Notes under the pieces: generated by a model | The model's database searches: none | Told to the model about the DNA's origin: nothing | Seen by the model: the letters and a program-made list of their open reading frames with translations, nothing else | Shown: piece after piece, positions 36,243-45,220 of the stretch | Layout: each line of letters starts with the position of its first letter | Numbering within the stretch: the stretch's first letter is position 1 | Program-made: the position numbers and the translations under genes | Assembly (NCBI GenBank): GCA_039817385.1 | Contig: JBCBVY010000004.1 | Location: 186,001 to 250,000, forward strand | Source: JBCBCP01 sp039817385 | GTDB taxonomy: Bacteria; Pseudomonadota; Alphaproteobacteria; Rhodobacterales; Rhodobacteraceae | Length of the DNA stretch: 64,000 bases | Direction: 5' to 3'

Positions 36243-37883
36243 ATGATGCTGTCATCCTATCTAAGCCCTTCTCGGCACGGTGTTTATTACTTCCGATGGC
36301 CTATCCCTCCGTCCCAAGAGGGAAAGCGGACCACGGTTCGCATCTCCCTGCGGACACGTTGCCCGGATCGGGCTGGTGATTTGGCCCGCCATCTTGCATC
36401 CTGCGGACGAATACTGCGCGAGAACAATGCATTGGCGGGACTGAGACAAACCGAGATACGCGAGAAGGTGCAAGCCTACTTCAAGGCGCAACTGGACCAG
36501 TACCTTGACTGGCTGGACCGGCGCGGCCTGTCGAAGAATGCCTTGGAAGACGTTCGCTGCGAAATGCTGGACCACGAAAGCTATCTCGACATGGAGATGG
36601 AGAGCGACCAGTACCTTCCCGTCAAGCCGTTCCTGAGAAAATCGGGCCTGACGGCGCAGGACTGGCAAGCCAGCCAGCCCATGATGCAACGCGAACTCCG
36701 CAAGGGCCGCCGGGACTTGCTGAGAGCCGTTCTGGAGGCCGCTCACCGCCTTGAGCATTATTCCTACGACGATGCCCCGGCCATCGCTCCTGCCGCTCCT
36801 GCGCCCGCTCTGCCAGCCTCATCGCCTTTGGGCGCGGCGGTCGATGATTTCATCGCTGAGCATTCCCGCCAATGGGCTGGCAAGACCATCGGCCAGAACC
36901 GGGCTTACCTGAACATCCTTGTCGAATACTTTGGCCCGGATCGACTGCTTGCCACGATCACCAAGCAGGATGCGAGCGAGGTCAAGAAGGTGTTGCAAGC
37001 ACTACCAGCCAGCCGGAACACCAAGCCCAAGTTGAAGGCCATGCCGTTGATGCAGGTCATCAAGGAACCGGGGCACAAGAAAATCGCGGCCAAGACGATC
37101 AACAGCCATATCCAGATGTTCAAGATGTTCTTCGACTGGGCGGAACGGCACGGACATTCGCCGCACACGCTCTTTGAAGGCATGAAGGTGAAGAAGGACA
37201 AGGCCAGCGAGAGCGAGCGCAAGCCCTTCACACCGGACCAAGCGCGCCTGATCTACACCGAGTTGACGGAAAACCCGTCCGGGCTGGTGCGCAAAGACAG
37301 CCACAAGTGGGGGATGCTTTTGGGCATGTTCACCGGGGCGCGTTTGAACGAGATTTGCCAACTCGACATTGCCGATGTGAAGCAGGACGGCGGTACATGG
37401 TTCCTGAATATCACGGACGAAGGCGACGATAATAAGCGCATCAAGTCGAAAGCAGGACGGCGTAAGGTGCCCCTGCATTCCGAGTTGATCCGGCTTGGCT
37501 TTCTCGACTTTGTGGACAGCCGCAGGAACGGCACACGCCTGTTCCCTGACTACAGCTACAGCGCAAACGGCGGCTATGGCCGGAACTTGGGCCGCTGGTG
37601 CAATGAGAGTTTCTTACCCAAGCTGGGTATCAAACAGCCGGGTCTGGTGTTTCACAGCTTGCGGCACACCGTTGTGACGCGGCTGAGCCAAGCAGACGTG
37701 CCCGAACCCATTGTGCAGTGCATCGTCGGTCATGCGCGTTCCGGCGTCACGCAAGAGGTCTATAATCGGGAAGGCTACACGTTGACCCAGTTGAAAGAGA
37801 ACATTGACCGCTTCGCCATCTGCCAAGCTAACTATCCGGTCGGCTGGTCGGGGCCATCCCGCATGGCCCCTTCCATCGTGTAG
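36243..37883 (+). CDS. Site-specific tyrosine recombinase (integrase)
   Basis: 546 residues. The N-terminal region starts with the DUF6538-like SRHGVYYFRWPIPPSQEGKR, and the core-binding SAM-like domain covers about residues 200-310. The catalytic domain has the Arg in FTGARLNEICQLD, HxxR in HSLRHTVVTRL (His471, Arg474), the second His in VGHARSGV (about 497) and the nucleophile Tyr507 in TQEVYNREGY. All catalytic residues are present, so it should be active. It lies next to the tRNA-Cys attachment site and reads into the element. The ATG at 36243 immediately follows the 23-bp subterminal repeat. Confidence 0.94.
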   Translation: MMLSSYLSPSRHGVYYFRWPIPPSQEGKRTTVRISLRTRCPDRAGDLARHLASCGRILRENNALAGLRQTEIREKVQAYFKAQLDQYLDWLDRRGLSKNALEDVRCEMLDHESYLDMEMESDQYLPVKPFLRKSGLTAQDWQASQPMMQRELRKGRRDLLRAVLEAAHRLEHYSYDDAPAIAPAAPAPALPASSPLGAAVDDFIAEHSRQWAGKTIGQNRAYLNILVEYFGPDRLLATITKQDASEVKKVLQALPASRNTKPKLKAMPLMQVIKEPGHKKIAAKTINSHIQMFKMFFDWAERHGHSPHTLFEGMKVKKDKASESERKPFTPDQARLIYTELTENPSGLVRKDSHKWGMLLGMFTGARLNEICQLDIADVKQDGGTWFLNITDEGDDNKRIKSKAGRRKVPLHSELIRLGFLDFVDSRRNGTRLFPDYSYSANGGYGRNLGRWCNESFLPKLGIKQPGLVFHSLRHTVVTRLSQADVPEPIVQCIVGHARSGVTQEVYNREGYTLTQLKENIDRFAICQANYPVGWSGPSRMAPSIV

Positions 37884-37915
37884 GCAAAGCGGCCAGCTAC
37901 ATCTGACGCGCAAGA

Positions 37916-38644
37916 CTATTCGACTACGGCCATGCAATCATTGAATATTGCAACGTTTTTGTGCTGGTCGAAGCGGGCAAAGCAATGGTCGAAAATAGGT
38001 GTGCAAGAAAGGTGGTTCGCAGGCGTGCACCTGTTCATTCCGACTATCGCAACAGCGGCTCGCAACTCATGCCACGCTTGATCCTCGGGTGACACGGTAG
38101 CAGTGATTTGCAGGGCATCCTCAACGGCGGTGTGCAGATCGGACAAATCCCAGCAAGCATCTTGCTGACCGGTGAATGTGACAAACCGAGCGCAAAGCGT
38201 CTGACTGTTCAGAATGTCACGAAACGTCCCTGCATATGCTGTCGGACCGTCGCCGTGCCAAATGCTGCCAGTGACGGTTCGGCCATCCGTGAAGCCTGTT
38301 TCCCTCGGGCTCAGCGTATCAGGCAGTTTAATGTCTGAGCCGCGACCATCATTGCCACGATACACGACTACCAAGCCCGCACTTATTAAGCGTTCCGGGC
38401 TTTCCTCGGGAAGCGCAAAGTAAATGCGAACCCGGCGGTCAACATCACGGTAAAACCCAGCGATAAAGCCGTCTGGATTTTGGCTGATAGCGATGGTTGT
38501 TCGGTGGTCGGAAGGTGGTACAGGCCAGTTGTGAACCGATAGCCATTCATCGGCACTCGCACTAGTAGCAAAAACGGACACGAGAAATGCTGAGCAAAAC
38601 GAGAGTGTTACCCCGCGTGCGGTCTGTTTGGCGTACCTGAACAT
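37916..38644 (-). CDS. Secreted protein of unknown function (island cargo)
   Basis: 242 residues with an N-terminal signal peptide (GVTLSFCSAFLVSVFATSAS-A) and no membrane anchor afterwards. The mature part begins DEWLSVHNWPVPPSDHRTTI and contains six or more cysteines (LCARFVTF, DACWDL, MNRCTPANHLSCTPIFDHCF and NDCMAVVE), suggesting disulfides. I recognise no family; YFALPEESPERLISAGLVVV resembles generic roseobacter periplasmic proteins of the invasion-associated-locus-B kind only loosely. G+C is lower than in the host genes. It is divergent from the XRE regulator, with a dyad between. Confidence 0.75.
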   Translation of the reverse strand: MFRYAKQTARGVTLSFCSAFLVSVFATSASADEWLSVHNWPVPPSDHRTTIAISQNPDGFIAGFYRDVDRRVRIYFALPEESPERLISAGLVVVYRGNDGRGSDIKLPDTLSPRETGFTDGRTVTGSIWHGDGPTAYAGTFRDILNSQTLCARFVTFTGQQDACWDLSDLHTAVEDALQITATVSPEDQAWHELRAAVAIVGMNRCTPANHLSCTPIFDHCFARFDQHKNVAIFNDCMAVVE

Positions 38645-38664
38645 AGTCTTAGGAACTCCTGAGC

Positions 38665-38683
38665 GTATCTGATTTTTAGATAC
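38665..38683. promoter_or_regulatory. Dyad upstream of the XRE regulator, candidate autoregulatory operator
   Basis: GTATCT-N7-AGATAC lies in the 89-base divergent gap between the secreted-protein gene and the XRE gene. AAGATATAG, a partial half-site, follows 10 bases later. Small XRE regulators of restriction systems often bind such sites upstream of their own gene. Confidence 0.5.
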
Positions 38684-38733
38684 CTAGATTTAAGATATAG
38701 TCAACGCGCCCAGTGCAACAGCATGGGGCGTTC

Positions 38734-38976
38734 ATGCCTAAAACTCTTGGAGATCACAGGCATGATGCTCTTATCCGCTATCTCATTGAGAAGCGCGGCG
38801 AGGCAGGCTTGAAGCAGGTGGAACTTGCGGAGCGGATGAAGGTCTACCAGTCCTTCATCGCGCGGCTGGAAAGCGGTCAACGCCGCGTGGATGTGGTGGA
38901 ACTGGTCACGCTGGGCGAGGTGCTGGGCTTCGATCCTACCGAGATCGTGGGCAGGCTTGCAAAGATGTCGGACTGA
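38734..38976 (+). CDS. XRE-family helix-turn-helix regulator
   Basis: 80 residues from the ATG at 38734 (MPKTLGDHRHDALIRYLIEK); an in-frame GTG 21 bases upstream is possible. The HTH is clear: LKQVELAERMKVYQSFIARL, then ESGQRRVDVVELVTLGEVLG. Size and fold match the C (controller) proteins of restriction-modification systems as well as small plasmid regulators. It points toward the end of res, which is on the opposite strand, so any control of mod-res would act at a distance or through the repeats near mod. A dyad upstream suggests autoregulation. Confidence 0.85.
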   Translation: MPKTLGDHRHDALIRYLIEKRGEAGLKQVELAERMKVYQSFIARLESGQRRVDVVELVTLGEVLGFDPTEIVGRLAKMSD

Positions 38977-38989
38977 GCCTTTTCCAGCC

Positions 38990-39035
38990 CCGGCTTATTT
39001 GCCCCAGTAATGGGGAGAAACCATTTATAGGCCCG
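38990..39035. repeat. Direct repeat flanking the RM genes (copy 1, after res)
   Basis: CCGGCTTATTTGCCCCAGTA, then ATGGGGA and a CCATTTATAGG tail. A related copy in the same orientation is at 43733-43781. CCCC-AGTAAT-GGGG can form a small hairpin. It lies between the XRE stop and the res stop. Confidence 0.6.
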
Positions 39036-39068
39036 CCAATCCCGCACATTTAGACAGGTAGAACCGGA

Positions 39069-41699
39069 CTATGCGTCCAGCGCCTCAGTCTCGAACGCGG
39101 CTTTGAAGTCGGTATTGGCCTGCCCTGTTTCGTTGAAAAAGGGCAATCCAAGAACGGAATAGTCCCGGCCTTGGAATACCGTCTCAAGTCTGGCCTTTGC
39201 TTTCACTTGCGCAAGGAAGTCCTGTTTCCAGTCATCTTGAGGGCGCAACTGGTCGCCCTTAGGTTCGATGAATAGCTGCAAGATCGTGCTGGCCTCTTGC
39301 TCCTTCTTCCTCAGAAACAGAACGAAGTCGGGTTCAAAGGCGCGTCCGGTATCGAAGTCATACAGCTTCACCGCCTTCTCGTTCCGCAGCAGGTAGAAGT
39401 CTTCATAGATACCGCGCAACCGGGCTTCCTGATCGTGCATGTACTTGATGAAGTGCTTTTCCTGATCCGTGCCGTAGCTGTCGTCGTAGGCGTGCCAGTC
39501 CTTGCCGCTCAGGTCGATTTGGTCCAGCCCCGGCACGTTGCTTTCACCTTTCACCCAACTCAGGCCCGTCTCGCCTTCGATCCGCAGTTTTAGCAACTTG
39601 TCGGTGAAACGGTCCTTGATGGGATAGGGCTTGAAGTCTTTGGTGCCGATATACTCGACGCTTTCGCGTTTCACGCCGCTTTCGATCTGGTGCAGAACGT
39701 ATTGCGCGATGTCCAGCTTTTGCCGTGCGGTCAGGTTGTCCAAGTCATCGGGCAAGCCGCGCACGCTCACTGTCACGCCGCCTAGATAGGTGTCAGAGGT
39801 CACAAACTGCGAGGCGCTGGCGAGTTGCGGGAAATAGGTCCGCAAGTTGGCGAAGTGGAAGAAGTCGTTGGCGTCCATCGCGAAGCCCAGAATGGCCCTG
39901 CCAAAGTCGGCCAGCTTGAAGTCGCGGGACACGGGTTCCTTGCTCGACGGCTTCAACGTCAACTGACCACCGCCAAAGGCAGAGGCTTCCGTCACCCTGC
40001 CTGTCATCAGGTTGGGATAGGTGAACTGGCCTTCGATCTTGTAGGCGTCCAGCCCGGCCACACCGTCGCGCGGGTTTCTCACCCGGTCATTCGTCCAGAC
40101 GTATTCACTCACATATAGGGAGGACTGCTTGAAGCTGTCCTTGAGCCGCAAGCGCACTGTCCGGGCCGTGTCGTCCAGCATCCCGGTTTCCCGCAAGGCA
40201 TTGCGGATGTCTTGGATGTACTTCGGATTGTGCGAACAGTGGTAGTGCAGCTCTTCCAGCACCCGCAAAGGATGGTCCACCGCGCTGTCATACTTGCGCT
40301 TTTCCCGTGCCGCGTCGGGCTGGTCCAGGGCCATGAACGGAAAGTACCGCGCCCCGCGTCCGATCAACTGTGCCTCGGCCATCGTGGTCTTGCCCACCTT
40401 GTTGGCCTTGCCATCGCGGGTGTCATACAGGCGCACAATGTCGAACAGGTTGAGCACGTCCCAGCCTTCGTTCAGCTTATCGACGGCAAAGATCACCCGT
40501 ATCTCATTGTCGCGATCCTCCAAGGCGTTGAGTTCTATCTGTCTGTTTTCCAAATCCTTGGGGTTGTTGACGTTCACCACCTTCTCGGGGGCGAAATCGC
40601 CCTGTAGCTCACGGGCGAAATCCGCGCCGCTCATGGCCCTTTCGTCCATGATGAAGGCAAAGGCCCGCGAAAGGGTCTCATCGCCCTCAGAGGCCGCTCT
40701 GAGCACGTCCAGCGCCTCGCCCGTCAGCCCTGCGACCATCGCCGTGAAGGCCGCTTCGTTGTCGGCGCTTTCTTTGATCGTCTTGGACTTCATCAGGATC
40801 ACCGGCTTGCAGTGCAGCCCATGCGCCTCGGCCACCTTGCGGCGGTACTGGCTCAGGACCATCGCCTGCATCATCCGGGCCTCGGGCGGCAAATCGGCCT
40901 GCCGCAACTCGATGTCCTTGGAATAGCCGTCTTCCCGAAACTGCCGCAGGGAATAGTCGTAAAGTATCTTGTCGGCATACTTCGCCCGGATCGCCTCGTG
41001 GCTCAGGTCCACCGTCGCGGTAAACTCCAACAACATGTTCTCAGGGTGCTGGCGGAAAATCTCCGATACCGTGCCTTCCCAACTGGCCTTGTCTTCGGCC
41101 TCGCCCTTGGTCAGCGTCTTCTTGGTCTCGGCGTTCAGGTGGTGCGCTTCGTCCGAGATCATCACCACCTTGTAGTCGCGGAAGTCCTCGATGGTGACGG
41201 CATTCTCTTTCGGGGCCTGCATCCGGGTGTGCAGCCCTTGGATGGTGGTGAAATGGATGTTGATTGCATCGCCTGACACCGCGTCGAAGGTGTCCACCGC
41301 GCGTATGTCCACGGGCTTGTCGTCAATGCGGATCGCGGGCGCGAACAGGTGCTTCGCTGATGCGGGGTTGAGGAAGTTTTCCTTGGTCTTCTCGATGATC
41401 TGGGCGGAGTTCACGAAGAACAGGAAGTTGCGAAAGCCGCGCCGGTACAGGTCCAGGATCAGCGCCGCCATCAGCACCGTCTTGCCGCTGCCCGTGGCCA
41501 TGTGGAACAGAAGGTGCGGGGCCTTGGGCCGCGCCTTGTACTTGTCGATGTAGATCAGCCAGCGTTCCAGCGCCGTGCGCTGATAGGGCCGCAGAGCGAT
41601 ATTGCTCGCCAGATTGCTCGTGATTGCATCCGGGATGACCGTTTCAAGTTCTGCAAACTCGATAGCAGCGTCGATGCGTTGTGTGAGCGTCTGGCTCAT
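39069..41699 (-). CDS. res: Type III restriction enzyme, Res subunit
   Basis: 876 residues. The SF2 helicase/translocase region has Walker A MATGSGKT (about 67-74), the DEAH box ISDEAHHL (about 183-186), FTATVDL (motif III) and later VIFAVDKLNEGWDVLNLFDI and AQLIGRGARYFPF (motif VI). The C-terminal nuclease shows FEPDFVLFLRKK, with Asp near 791, and LFIEPKGDQL, with Glu-x-Lys near 812-814: a PD-(D/E)xK core. It cuts DNA when two unmodified sites meet. Its start overlaps the stop of mod by four bases (ATGA), so the subunits are translationally coupled. Confidence 0.94.
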   Translation of the reverse strand: MSQTLTQRIDAAIEFAELETVIPDAITSNLASNIALRPYQRTALERWLIYIDKYKARPKAPHLLFHMATGSGKTVLMAALILDLYRRGFRNFLFFVNSAQIIEKTKENFLNPASAKHLFAPAIRIDDKPVDIRAVDTFDAVSGDAINIHFTTIQGLHTRMQAPKENAVTIEDFRDYKVVMISDEAHHLNAETKKTLTKGEAEDKASWEGTVSEIFRQHPENMLLEFTATVDLSHEAIRAKYADKILYDYSLRQFREDGYSKDIELRQADLPPEARMMQAMVLSQYRRKVAEAHGLHCKPVILMKSKTIKESADNEAAFTAMVAGLTGEALDVLRAASEGDETLSRAFAFIMDERAMSGADFARELQGDFAPEKVVNVNNPKDLENRQIELNALEDRDNEIRVIFAVDKLNEGWDVLNLFDIVRLYDTRDGKANKVGKTTMAEAQLIGRGARYFPFMALDQPDAAREKRKYDSAVDHPLRVLEELHYHCSHNPKYIQDIRNALRETGMLDDTARTVRLRLKDSFKQSSLYVSEYVWTNDRVRNPRDGVAGLDAYKIEGQFTYPNLMTGRVTEASAFGGGQLTLKPSSKEPVSRDFKLADFGRAILGFAMDANDFFHFANLRTYFPQLASASQFVTSDTYLGGVTVSVRGLPDDLDNLTARQKLDIAQYVLHQIESGVKRESVEYIGTKDFKPYPIKDRFTDKLLKLRIEGETGLSWVKGESNVPGLDQIDLSGKDWHAYDDSYGTDQEKHFIKYMHDQEARLRGIYEDFYLLRNEKAVKLYDFDTGRAFEPDFVLFLRKKEQEASTILQLFIEPKGDQLRPQDDWKQDFLAQVKAKARLETVFQGRDYSVLGLPFFNETGQANTDFKAAFETEALDA

Positions 41700-43657
41700 T
41701 GGTTCAGCCCATAGAAGGAGCGGGTCACGCGGGCGTCTTCGTCCGAGATGTCAAAGTCCGCATCGCCAAGGGAGCCGAGATTGACATAGAGGTGGTTGGC
41801 ATCAAGGCAGTCCATCAACACGCTCTTGGCGACGTCGAGTGAAAGGGCCGCGAAGTCATCATCATTAAATCTACTCACGTCCACGTCATAGCGCAGACAA
41901 CCGACCGCTTTTTGCTGCAAGTAGCCTGTGGCTTTGAGGTCTTCGAGTACTGCTTTCAATGTGCCAAGGTCAGCAGCGGCTTCTATGCGGTCTGCAAAGG
42001 TTGAGTTGGATGCGGCAAGTTCGGCATAGACAAATGATCCGCCACCTTTCCACTCTGCATCCTCTGAAATACCGCTTTGTTCGCCTTCAACGACATTTTG
42101 CATTCGCTGCATTGTTACGTCTTTGATGTAATCCATTTGCTCTATTGCAAGCCATCTACGCCCCATTTTGTGCGCAACAGCCGCAGTCGTGCCGGAACCA
42201 ACGAAGAAATCCAGAACGATGTCCCCTTCATTCGTTCCAATGTGCAGGATACGTTCAATCAACTTCTCCGGCTTTGGGGTAAAGTCGGAAGCGGCATCTG
42301 CTCCTATGTGCGACTGCAACTCTTTCTTGGCTTGTTCGTTTGTACCCGCCTCGGAGTGCGGCCACCAAGTCCAAGATTGAATGCCTTTTTCTTCTTTCAA
42401 GTATAACTTTTTTCTCGGCGCATTAGTACCTTTGGCCCCGAACCAGATACGACCGTCCTCTAGTAGCTTACGGTATTCTGGTTCTGTAGCACCCCAACAG
42501 CGCCCTTCCGTTGGCCAGTGCTCATCACCAGACGGGCTGGTAACTTTGTAGATTTGGTCTTGCCGTCCCAAGACGCCATTCTTCTTCTTATTCTGTGCCG
42601 TGAAGTCCCGGTGTACCCAGTCGCCTTTTGGATCATTGTCTGGGTTTGAATACTCTGCGAGTTGCTTTTCGGTCAGCGGCAGCCGATTGGCCTTTTCTTC
42701 AAACACAGTCTTAAAGGTTCCGTTTTCACGTTTTGTGGTACCAACGGAACGCGCAAAAACGAGAATGTTGTCAAAACCATCACCCAAGACAACTCTGTTG
42801 TCTGGAGAAGTGCGCTTTTGCCAAGCAATGTGGGCTACAAAGTTCTCACGCCCGAATACCTCGTCACCCAGCACTTTACAGTAATGCGCCTCTGTCTCAT
42901 CAAGTGTGATGAAAATCGCCCCGTCGCGAGTGAGCATTTCACGTGCGGCTTCCAATCGACTTCGCATAAAGGTCAGCCATCCCGAGTGGCTAAAGCGGTC
43001 GTTGTAGCGAAAACCGTCGCCGCCAGTGTTATAGGGCGGGTCGATATAGATCAGCTTCACCTTGCCCGCATATCGCGCTTTCAGCGAATGCAGCGCCAGC
43101 AGGTTGTTGCCCTTGATCAGCAGATTGTCGTCCTCCGACACCTCGCCCACGGGCTCGGGTTTGCCCTCTGCCACGGCCTCTGCATCCCAGCGTTCCCAGC
43201 CGGTCAGCACCTTGGGTTCAAACAGCCGCGTGATGTCGTCCGGGGCCAGCGTCGTGTTCCAGAACACCTCGTTCCGGCCCCGGTCCTCTTTCGTCATTCC
43301 GCCTTCCAGCACGCAATCCTTGTAGGGCCACGCCAGCACCACGTCGCGCGACTGGCTCAGGTAGTCGCCGCGCCCATCGGTCAGCCCGATCCGGTTCCGA
43401 TAGGCGGTGTAGCTGTCGCGCAGGAAGGCTTTGTTGGACACAAAGTCCTGAAACTTCACCTTGTCGAAGACCAGCGCCCCCGCAACCTCGGTGAAGAAAT
43501 GCGCCTTGATCGTCTCGGACTGCATCAGCAGTTCCAGCAGCCGCGCGTCCATGTTCAGTGCCGCCTCGATCACCGCGTTCTTGAGGATCGCCCCATCCGA
43601 GATGAACGCCTGTTCAGCTTGGAGAAGCGCGGTCAGGTCATCGAGAAGGTTCTGCAT
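41696..43657 (-). CDS. mod: Type III restriction-modification system, Mod methyltransferase
   Basis: 653 residues; a beta-class amino-methyltransferase (N6-adenine expected). Motif IV is IYIDPPYNTGGDGF (DPPY at 206-209). The target-recognition region follows (about 280-450), and the SAM-binding motif I is VLDFFVGSGTTAAVA (about 481-495). Mod methylates the site and also gives Res its specificity. The central part (nt about 41.9-43.0 kb) is noticeably lower in G+C than the two ends, suggesting that the recognition domain was exchanged. The gene lies directly upstream of res with an ATGA overlap. The recognition site cannot be read from sequence. Confidence 0.94.
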   Translation of the reverse strand: MQNLLDDLTALLQAEQAFISDGAILKNAVIEAALNMDARLLELLMQSETIKAHFFTEVAGALVFDKVKFQDFVSNKAFLRDSYTAYRNRIGLTDGRGDYLSQSRDVVLAWPYKDCVLEGGMTKEDRGRNEVFWNTTLAPDDITRLFEPKVLTGWERWDAEAVAEGKPEPVGEVSEDDNLLIKGNNLLALHSLKARYAGKVKLIYIDPPYNTGGDGFRYNDRFSHSGWLTFMRSRLEAAREMLTRDGAIFITLDETEAHYCKVLGDEVFGRENFVAHIAWQKRTSPDNRVVLGDGFDNILVFARSVGTTKRENGTFKTVFEEKANRLPLTEKQLAEYSNPDNDPKGDWVHRDFTAQNKKKNGVLGRQDQIYKVTSPSGDEHWPTEGRCWGATEPEYRKLLEDGRIWFGAKGTNAPRKKLYLKEEKGIQSWTWWPHSEAGTNEQAKKELQSHIGADAASDFTPKPEKLIERILHIGTNEGDIVLDFFVGSGTTAAVAHKMGRRWLAIEQMDYIKDVTMQRMQNVVEGEQSGISEDAEWKGGGSFVYAELAASNSTFADRIEAAADLGTLKAVLEDLKATGYLQQKAVGCLRYDVDVSRFNDDDFAALSLDVAKSVLMDCLDANHLYVNLGSLGDADFDISDEDARVTRSFYGLNQ

Positions 43658-43732
43658 GGATGGTCGCCCCTGTGTCGGTCTTTTCGCCCTTTGTGCCTGA
43701 CGGCACAGGGGAAATCCAGACGCGACGGGCCA

Positions 43733-43781
43733 CCGGCCTTATTTGCCCCGGTAATGGGAACATTGGGTTTATAGGGGCAGG
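43733..43781. repeat. Direct repeat flanking the RM genes (copy 2, upstream of mod)
   Basis: CCGGCCTTATTTGCCCCGGT, then AATGGGAACATTGGGTTTAT and AGGGG. It aligns with 38990-39035 over about 46 bases at roughly 75-80% identity by eye. It lies 76 bases upstream of the mod start, where an operator or promoter would be, and ends at the 3' end of the palm-like gene. Confidence 0.6.
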
Positions 43782-45110
43782 TCAGCGTAGGGCGTAAGCC
43801 GGGGTGACTTTGACAGGGGGAACCTGCCCAAGCCATGCCTTGAAGGTGTCCTTCATCACCTGCACCAGTTCCCGTTCCAGATGGGCCTGCACGATGAAGG
43901 CATCATGGATGGGCAGGATCGCATGGCCCTGCCTGACAAAGTGCAGCATGATCGCCTCTGCCAGATCGCTTTCCAGCCGTTGCAGGGTCAGGCCCTTTTC
44001 GGTGCCCAGCATGGCAGGAACCATCGGGAAGGCGTCCAGCACCTTGGCGCGGAAGTCCTCCGCCGTCATGCCCCACCGGGCGCGGTCAAAGTCGCGGGGT
44101 TCTTCGGTTGTGCCTGTCTTGGAGTTAAGCAAGGCCGCAAGCGTGGCCTTGGCATGGTCCCGCAGATCATCGTCCGCATTCGCCCCCACTATTGGACAAT
44201 AAGGGTCGTCCGGTATGGGCTGGCCTGCCTCGGCAAACAGCACCGCCGGGTTGAAACCCCGGAAGTCCGCTTCGATGGTGTGCTGCCCGTCTATGGTGAT
44301 CTTGGGGCGTGCCTCGCTTTTTATTTGTTGCCACCAACCGCCATAGAACCGGCCCCCTTGGTCGAAGCTGCCCCGGTTGAACACCCGGTATAAACGCGCC
44401 TTTCGGCCTTTGTAGTCCGGCCCTTTGTCATGGATGGTAAGCGGTCGCGCAGTGTCTATGTCGGTCGCGTCCAGCTTTGCGTTGATCTCGCCCAGATGTG
44501 CCCGCAACGCCATTGTCTCGGGCGTGTCATCGTATCCACAAAGCCGGTCTTCGGCATCCTTCAATCGGATGGTTTCTCTGCCCCGGTCCACTTTGAAGTC
44601 GGCAAAATGCCATTCACTTGTCTCCAGTACCAGCGCGCCCTTTTCTGTCAGGGCAAACCGACTTGTTTGACTGTAGCCCGGAAGGTTGAAACCGCTTTTC
44701 AACATTTCGACATAGCCGGATTGTATAAGCCAGTCTTGGGCCGTGATGAACAGCGCCGCTTTCATGTAGTCAGGGCGGTATCGCCTTTCGCGGTCCAGAG
44801 CGCCCTTACCGCGTCGCATCCCGATTGTTGTTGGCCACCTGTTGCACTTCGCACGCATCAAGTTTGCAAGAATGGCACCGCCGCAGTCGGTAAAGGCTTG
44901 CTGCCTGTCGATGCTTGGCTTTCGTGCAAATGATGCTGTCCACTCAGCGCACACATCATCCAAAGCCAAGTCGATAAGGTTTTGTGCATCGGGGTTTGAC
45001 GCCACTAGATAGGGTTCAAATGCCCATGAGTGATCCGCAAGTTGGCTGGGCAGCTTCGCGGCTAAAGCTGCTGCCTTGAGGGCAAAGGGATGTTTCGGCT
45101 CATCAGTCAT
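43782..45110 (-). CDS. Polymerase-palm-like protein of a mobile element
   Basis: 442 residues; no close family is named with certainty. From about residue 240 the order of motifs resembles the family A polymerase palm. YRVFNRGSFDQGGRFYGGWW leads to ITIDGQHTIEADFRGFNPAV (Asp282, motif A-like). HAKATLAALLNS (about 319-330) matches a fingers-helix-like AK..LN pattern. HAILPIHDAFIVQAHLE (His402-Asp403) resembles motif C (HDE/HDS). The N-terminal 200 residues look like a helical DNA-binding or winged-helix region (YSQTSRFALTEKGALVLET). I infer a replication or repair polymerase-like protein of the element. Direct evidence is motif order only. Confidence 0.6.
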   Translation of the reverse strand: MTDEPKHPFALKAAALAAKLPSQLADHSWAFEPYLVASNPDAQNLIDLALDDVCAEWTASFARKPSIDRQQAFTDCGGAILANLMRAKCNRWPTTIGMRRGKGALDRERRYRPDYMKAALFITAQDWLIQSGYVEMLKSGFNLPGYSQTSRFALTEKGALVLETSEWHFADFKVDRGRETIRLKDAEDRLCGYDDTPETMALRAHLGEINAKLDATDIDTARPLTIHDKGPDYKGRKARLYRVFNRGSFDQGGRFYGGWWQQIKSEARPKITIDGQHTIEADFRGFNPAVLFAEAGQPIPDDPYCPIVGANADDDLRDHAKATLAALLNSKTGTTEEPRDFDRARWGMTAEDFRAKVLDAFPMVPAMLGTEKGLTLQRLESDLAEAIMLHFVRQGHAILPIHDAFIVQAHLERELVQVMKDTFKAWLGQVPPVKVTPAYALR

Positions 45111-45220
45111 CGTAAAATCTCAGGACATTTTTTCGTGGCCCCATCTATACATCGCCACGGACCAACTTCCCCCATACCCCACCCGCGCAGGCATGGACAC
45201 GCCCCGGCTCGCAACCCGGC

